37,854 nucleotides of DNA from a bacterium (GTDB lineage Bacteria; Krumholzibacteriota; Krumholzibacteriia; LZORAL124-64-63): NCBI GenBank assembly GCA_024229695.1, contig JAAESD010000275.1:1-37854 (forward strand), in the 5' to 3' direction. A program made the position numbers and the translations under genes. A model generated the notes under the pieces. The model did no database searches, was not told the origin of the DNA, and saw nothing but the letters and a program-made list of their open reading frames with translations. Below, one piece after another: positions 33,654-37,854 of the stretch (within the stretch, counting starts at the first letter, position 1; the number at the start of each line of letters is the position of its first letter).

Positions 33654-34637
33654 TTACCCGATTCCCATTGATTCACGAACAGTTGCAAGTGTTAAAGCAG
33701 CAGCTTCTCTGGCTTGTGTGTTTCCGTGTTCGATTATTTCGTCAACCAGAGCAGGTTTTCCTTCATAATAAGTTCTGCGTTCTCTGATTTCAGCAAAGTA
33801 GTCTACAACTGAATCTGCGAGCTGATTTTTGCAGGCAACACAACCGCGTGCTGCACCGCGACACTCCTGTGCAGTCAGTTCTGCATCGTCCTGGGCAAAT
33901 TTTTGATAATAACTGTAGATTGCACAAATATCAGGATTGCCAGGGTCAGTCAGTTTCAATCTATCAGGATCAGTGAAAGTTGTCTTAAGGCTTTTTCTGA
34001 TTTCATCTTCAGTTGCACAAAGTGCAATGGTATTGCCAAGCGACTTGCTCATCCGTTTACCATCTGTGCCAGGGAATCGGCCGAATTTTGTAACCAGACC
34101 TTCAGGCTCAGGAAATACATTCCCAAAATGGTGGTTATAACGACGGGCTATTTCGCGAGTCAATTCAATATGAGGCAATTGATCCTCACCTACCGGGACA
34201 GCATCAGCTTTATAAGCCAGAATATCAGCAGCTTGCAGTACAGGATAGCCAAGGTGGCCATAACTGATTTCGCCCTGCATTTTTAAATCGCGTATTTGTT
34301 CTTTGAAAGTGGGATTGCGTTCCAATCGACCCATGGAAATCATCATGCTGAATATGAGATACAGTTCTGCATGCTCTTTGATTTCAGACTGAATGAACAG
34401 TACAGACTTTTCAGGATTGAGGCCTGCGGCAAGCCAATCGATTATCATTTCACGGCTATTTTGTTTTATCTCGGGAACTTTGTCCAATGCAGTTGTCAGA
34501 ACATGCCAGTCAGCGACCATAAAAAAGCATTTATAATCGTCCTGAAGTTTGACCCAGTTTTCGAGTGCACCTGTATAATTACCCCAATGTAATAAACCTG
34601 TTGGGCGGTTACCGCTTAGTATTGTTTTCTTCTGCAA
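33654..34637 (-). CDS. trpS: Tryptophanyl-tRNA synthetase
   Basis: This class I synthetase charges tRNA-Trp. The 327-residue protein has the HIGH-type motif PTGLLHWGNYTGAL and the KMSKS motif KRMSKSLGNTI, plus the DILAYKADAVPVGEDQ tryptophan-binding stretch. A CVACK element near residue 275 belongs to the common bacterial form. The TTG start has AGG 7 bases upstream. It opens the trpS-scpA-scpB-rluB-hisC-cmk run. Confidence 0.97.
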   Translation of the reverse strand: MQKKTILSGNRPTGLLHWGNYTGALENWVKLQDDYKCFFMVADWHVLTTALDKVPEIKQNSREMIIDWLAAGLNPEKSVLFIQSEIKEHAELYLIFSMMISMGRLERNPTFKEQIRDLKMQGEISYGHLGYPVLQAADILAYKADAVPVGEDQLPHIELTREIARRYNHHFGNVFPEPEGLVTKFGRFPGTDGKRMSKSLGNTIALCATEDEIRKSLKTTFTDPDRLKLTDPGNPDICAIYSYYQKFAQDDAELTAQECRGAARGCVACKNQLADSVVDYFAEIRERRTYYEGKPALVDEIIEHGNTQAREAAALTLATVRESMGIG

Positions 34638-34686
34638 GGATGTACCTTTCCTGACATGTTACGGATCAATCCAGTTCCAGCTGAAC

Positions 34687-34713
34687 ATTATCATTGCTGA
34701 CAGCCTGTGTCAA
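34687..34713 (-). promoter_or_regulatory. Candidate promoter upstream of trpS
   Basis: On the - strand a perfect TTGACA (34708-34713) is followed after 15 bases by GATAAT (34687-34692, five of six). The spacer is short. It lies in the 86-base gap between xerD and trpS, where a new transcript could begin. Confidence 0.4.
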
Positions 34714-34723
34714 AGCAGGGTTA

Positions 34724-35626
34724 CTATTTTCTCGCTCGCGGATGGGCATTAAGATATGCCTCTGTAATGAACGATTTGTCTATATGTGTATAAATCTCAG
34801 TTGTAGAGATATCAGCATGCCCCAATAGCTCCTGCACAACTCGTAGGTCTGCCCCGCCTTCGAGCAGATGAGTAGCATAAGAGTGCCTGAATGTATGAGG
34901 TGTGATTTTTGTATCGATGCCAGCTACGTGACAATACTTCTTGATTATTTTCCACACTGATACTCGTGACAATCTGCCACCACGCAGATTCACAAAAAGA
35001 GCCTTGCTGTCACAATTATTGATTTGAGTTCTATTTGATCTGATCCAATTTTTGACCGCAATACATGCCGGTCCACTGACTGGAACAATTCGTTGCTTGT
35101 CACCTTTACCTTTAACACGCAGAAATTCGCTTTCAAGATCGATGTCCAGAATATCGATTCCACACAGTTCCCCTACACGAATCCCACATCCATACAAAGT
35201 TTCCAGAATTGCTTTATCCCTGCTTCCACCGATGGTGGAATAATCGACACAGTTTATGATTCTATCAATAACTTCAACCGATAATACAGTTGGCAATTTG
35301 CGTTGTGATTTAGGGGAAAGAACAGTCAGTAGCGGGTCAACTATCAAGACTCCCTCACCAATAAGATAGCTGTGAAAACTGCGGAGAGTTGAAATCATCC
35401 GTGCTCTGGATCTGGGGCCAAGTCTTTCAGAGCAGTGCAAAAAATATTCCCTGAATTTATTGCCACTCATTTTCGATGGACAATTGCATTTGTTCTTTAT
35501 TGCCCAGGTGCGGACTTGTTTTAAATCACGGGCGTAAGAATCGATGCTACTTGCTGCCAATCCCTTTTCGGCACTGGCAAAACTCAAGTAATCATCAATG
35601 TGCTCATCCCATGAATTATTTGGCAA
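34724..35626 (-). CDS. Tyrosine recombinase XerC/XerD
   Basis: A 300-residue Xer recombinase that resolves chromosome dimers at dif. It has the N-terminal SAM-like domain (SFASAEKGLAASSIDSYARDL) and the catalytic set R150 (GIRVGEL), K174 (KGKGDKQR), H244 and R247 (HTFRHSYATHLL), H270 (LLGHADISTTEIYTH) and Y279. The TTG at 35626 has GGAGG 5 bases upstream and gives the usual length; the frame is open to 35668 inside uvrC. It overlaps uvrC by 11 bases. Only one Xer protein is visible here, so XerC or XerD cannot be chosen. No phage or integron is linked, which favours a housekeeping role. Confidence 0.93.
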   Translation of the reverse strand: MPNNSWDEHIDDYLSFASAEKGLAASSIDSYARDLKQVRTWAIKNKCNCPSKMSGNKFREYFLHCSERLGPRSRARMISTLRSFHSYLIGEGVLIVDPLLTVLSPKSQRKLPTVLSVEVIDRIINCVDYSTIGGSRDKAILETLYGCGIRVGELCGIDILDIDLESEFLRVKGKGDKQRIVPVSGPACIAVKNWIRSNRTQINNCDSKALFVNLRGGRLSRVSVWKIIKKYCHVAGIDTKITPHTFRHSYATHLLEGGADLRVVQELLGHADISTTEIYTHIDKSFITEAYLNAHPRARK

Positions 35627-37472
35627 AGCTGCCTCCGGAATTAAAATATTCGAAAACACGCAAAACATCAGTTTTACTTAAACCTCTGACCTCGGAAAGG
35701 CATTCAACAGATGCGATGCGAATGTTATCAACAGAATCAAAGTGATGGAGCAGTGCCATCTTTTTTACCTGGCCAATTCCAGGGATATCATCAAGAGCAG
35801 ATTTTGTAATACTTTTGGCTCTTAATTGCCTATGATATGTGATTGCAAATCGATGTGCTTCATCTCGCACATATTGCAATAGATTTATAGCAGGGCTGGT
35901 AAGAGGAAGCAATACCGGAGGTTTATCTTCTCTTATTATTTCTTCCTTCTTTTTGGCAAGCCCAATAAGCTGCACCGAATGCAAGCCAAGTTCCGTCAAC
36001 ACTGTCCTGGCAGAAGAAAGTTGCCCTTTCCCACCATCTACGATTACTAAATCGGCTGGTGCCAGTTCTTTTTCAATCAGACGTTTATAATAGCGTCGAA
36101 CTACTTCTCTCATCGATGCAAAATCATCAATGCCATCTACAGTTTTGATTCTGAATTTGCGATATCTTTTCTTCAACGGTTCACCGTTTTTAAAATATAC
36201 CAATGAGGCAACAGTCTCTTTGCCTTGAAAATTGGAGATGTCAAAGCACTCGATGGTTTCAGGTACTGACTCAAGTTCCAGTGCTTTCTGCAAATCTATA
36301 GTTCTGCCTGGTTTAATTGATTTATGTGACAATGACTTTGCCATGTACTCATTCAATCTCCAGGTGGCATTATCAGTAGCCATTTTCACAGCTTTAAGCC
36401 TTGCTCCTCTTTGTGCAATACCAATTGCAACAGACTTCTTATTCAAACTTGTTAAGTGTTTAGACCAGGTATCTGCATCGGCGATCTCTGTTGGCAACAC
36501 AATATGAGCAGGATAATCATCAGTTCTGGAGTAATATTCGCGTAAAAGTTGATTCAACAACACCGGTGTATCGCCCAGGAGCTTGTCATCAAACAGAAAG
36601 TGGTGTGATGTCAGCAGAAGCCCGCCACGAATTCGAAGAACCACTCCACATGCCCTGGCACGATCGCGTGCAATTCCAAGTGCATCCAGAGAACCTGACA
36701 GGCCTGAAATGTGATTGTAGTTGGAAATGGTTTTGTTGAGAAGTGTCAGCCGATCTCGGCAGTCTGCAGCATGTTCATATTCCCTGTTTTTTGCGTGGGT
36801 TGCCATTTGTTCTTCAAGCGTGGTTACGACAACAGAGTTTGATCCATCCAGAAAATGAATCAAATTATTAATTCTATCCAGATACTCTGAATGCTCATCA
36901 AATCCAGCACATGGAGCGCTACACCTGCCTATCTGATAATCAAGGCATGCTCGTTCAGAGTTATTTTCAACAAGATCAAGATTACAGGTACGGATTTTGA
37001 ATATTTTGAGTATATAGCTGAGTGTCTGATTCATAGCATGAACACTTGTATATGGTCCAAAATATCGATCTTTACCTTTGGCGATATTTCGAACAATCTC
37101 CACTTTTGGCCAGAACTCACTCAAAACAACTTTGATATAGGGATACTGTTTGCCATCCTTGAGTAAAACATTGTAATGAGGCCGATATTCCTTAATTAGT
37201 TGGTTTTCAAGCACTAAAGCGTGTTCTTCACTGTCTGTAACGATAAAATCAACATCGGCAATCTTATTAACCAACTGCTGAAGCCGTGGTGGACGATTAG
37301 TTGAAGTCTGAAAATATGAACTAACACGTTTCTTGAGATTTATTGCTTTGCCTACGTATATAATCTTCCCCTGCTTGTCTTTATGCAGATATACACCTGC
37401 CTGATCAGGCATCCTGGAAGCAATTGAAGAACTTTTGCCTTTTTTGCTTTTATCTTGGGGTATACTTGACAT
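35616..37472 (-). CDS. uvrC: Excinuclease ABC subunit C
   Basis: UvrC makes both cuts around a DNA lesion after UvrA and UvrB. The 618-residue protein has the N-terminal GIY-YIG nuclease (AGVYLHKDKQGKIIYVGKA), a cysteine-rich stretch (C178-type ACLDYQIGRCSAPCAG), a UvrB-binding UVR segment (about 210-245), the RNase H-like second nuclease (ECFDISNFQG and VIVDGGKGQL) and tandem helix-hairpin-helix motifs at the end. The ATG has only a weak Shine-Dalgarno. The gene is divergent from rpsT, with 50 bases between the two starts. Confidence 0.98.
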   Translation of the reverse strand: MSSIPQDKSKKGKSSSIASRMPDQAGVYLHKDKQGKIIYVGKAINLKKRVSSYFQTSTNRPPRLQQLVNKIADVDFIVTDSEEHALVLENQLIKEYRPHYNVLLKDGKQYPYIKVVLSEFWPKVEIVRNIAKGKDRYFGPYTSVHAMNQTLSYILKIFKIRTCNLDLVENNSERACLDYQIGRCSAPCAGFDEHSEYLDRINNLIHFLDGSNSVVVTTLEEQMATHAKNREYEHAADCRDRLTLLNKTISNYNHISGLSGSLDALGIARDRARACGVVLRIRGGLLLTSHHFLFDDKLLGDTPVLLNQLLREYYSRTDDYPAHIVLPTEIADADTWSKHLTSLNKKSVAIGIAQRGARLKAVKMATDNATWRLNEYMAKSLSHKSIKPGRTIDLQKALELESVPETIECFDISNFQGKETVASLVYFKNGEPLKKRYRKFRIKTVDGIDDFASMREVVRRYYKRLIEKELAPADLVIVDGGKGQLSSARTVLTELGLHSVQLIGLAKKKEEIIREDKPPVLLPLTSPAINLLQYVRDEAHRFAITYHRQLRAKSITKSALDDIPGIGQVKKMALLHHFDSVDNIRIASVECLSEVRGLSKTDVLRVFEYFNSGGSFAK

Positions 37473-37494
37473 TAACAGCCGTTCAGGTTAAATT
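37466..37494 (+). promoter_or_regulatory. Promoter of rpsT
   Basis: A perfect TTGACA (37466-37471), a 17-base spacer and TAAATT (37489-37494, four of six) would start transcription near 37501. The -35 box overlaps the first codon of uvrC on the other strand. Confidence 0.6.
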
Positions 37495-37522
37495 CGCGTT
37501 TGATTTTAAGGAGGTCAAAACA

Positions 37523-37774
37523 GTGCCACAACACAAAAGTTGCAAAAAACGGGTTAAGACCAGTACCGCTAAACGGTTGTCTAACCGCGAAAACAAAACG
37601 CAAATGCGTACTGCTATTAAAAAATTCAAGGTTCTTTGTACTTCTGAGGACAAAAGCCCTGAGAGTTTGCACAAAATTTACAAGATGCTTGATGTTCAAG
37701 CTCGCAAAGGGGTTATCCCTGGTAAACGCGCAGCTCGTTTAAAATCACGCATGTCAGCACTATACAGTAAATAA
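37523..37774 (+). CDS. rpsT: 30S ribosomal protein S20
   Basis: S20 is a small, basic, helical protein that binds 16S rRNA early in 30S assembly. The 83-residue product starts PQHKSCKKRVKTSTAKRL and continues with NRENKTQMRTAIKKF and a GVIPGKRAARLKSRMS end, as expected for the family. I use the GTG at 37523, which has AAGGAGGT 7 bases upstream; the longer open frame from 37424 lies in uvrC and its promoter. The GTG start is notable for a ribosomal protein. It is expressed alone, with its own promoter and terminator. Confidence 0.96.
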   Translation: MPQHKSCKKRVKTSTAKRLSNRENKTQMRTAIKKFKVLCTSEDKSPESLHKIYKMLDVQARKGVIPGKRAARLKSRMSALYSK

Positions 37775-37794
37775 ATTTTATTTACACCAGTTTC

Positions 37795-37820
37795 AAGGGG
37801 CTCAATAGAGTCCCTTTTTT
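37795..37820 (+). terminator. Rho-independent terminator of rpsT
   Basis: A 9-bp stem with one G-T pair (AAGGGGCTC at 37795-37803, GAGTCCCTT at 37808-37816) and loop AATA ends in a run of six T. It begins 20 bases after the rpsT stop. Confidence 0.9.
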
Positions 37821-37854
37821 CTGTGCTTATTATTGAGAAAGAACATCTTCCATT

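Noticed and set aside
34724..35668. Xer recombinase as a sign of an integron or phage
   Set aside because: The neighbours are housekeeping genes, the length and motifs are those of chromosomal Xer, and no attachment site or cargo is present.
37424..37522. Longer N-terminus for ribosomal protein S20
   Set aside because: The extra 33 residues overlap uvrC and the promoter, while the GTG at 37523 has a strong AAGGAGGT and gives the family's normal start.

Overview
The window comes from an AT-rich, Gram-negative (diderm) bacterium. The envelope genes show this: LptE, LapA/LapB, an LpxL/HtrB-type acyltransferase, a degenerate LysM-LytM amidase activator and a likely lipoprotein with a SPOR domain. 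Several blocks have an order I associate with deltaproteobacteria in the broad sense: lptE-holA; mutL-miaA-DUF512 radical SAM-der-plsY-gpsA-merR-tRNA-Pro; trpS-scpA-scpB-rluB-hisC-cmk-rpsA; lapA-lapB. A more exact placement cannot be supported by reading alone. I recognise 37 protein genes and two tRNA genes. I see no phage, insertion sequence, CRISPR array or integron, and no gene-free stretch longer than about 130 bases.

Layout. On the + strand, 1-4188 holds an undecaprenyl-phosphate sugar transferase and then a tightly packed run: an unusual NtrC-type response regulator, lptE, holA and trxA. The region 4301-5147 holds a divergent pair, a small DUF4870-type membrane protein (-) and a stand-alone PqqD-like protein (+). 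From 5172 to 37472 every gene is on the - strand. Read in the direction of transcription, these are: uvrC-xerD; trpS-scpA-scpB-rluB-hisC-cmk::plsC; rpsA, with its own promoter and terminator; mtaB-miaB-lapA-lapB-SPOR lipoprotein-mutS; an unrecognised GAF/GGDEF-like protein; mutL-miaA-DUF512-der-plsY-gpsA-merR; tRNA-Pro(GGG); acyltransferase-glycosyltransferase-surE; small-multidrug-export protein-nlpD-like-apt; and tRNA-Arg(CCT). The last gene, rpsT, is on the + strand and diverges from uvrC.

How the genes work together. Most are housekeeping genes: mismatch and excision repair (mutS, mutL, uvrC), chromosome handling (xerD, scpA, scpB), tRNA modification and charging (miaA, miaB, mtaB, trpS), ribosome function (rpsA, rpsT, der, rluB), phospholipid synthesis (gpsA, plsY, a PlsC domain fused to Cmk) and LPS/envelope assembly. 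Most neighbours overlap by 1-14 bases through ATGA, TTGA or TAGTG junctions, which suggests translational coupling. TTG start codons supported by Shine-Dalgarno sequences are unusually common.

I did not find a new multi-gene system. The most interesting single items are: an NtrC-family regulator that has lost the GAFTGA loop and both arginine fingers; an unrecognised protein with a GGDEF-like C-terminus lacking the GGDEF motif; a Cmk-PlsC fusion; an orphan PqqD-like (RiPP-recognition-like) protein; and an S1 protein with long acidic tails at both ends.
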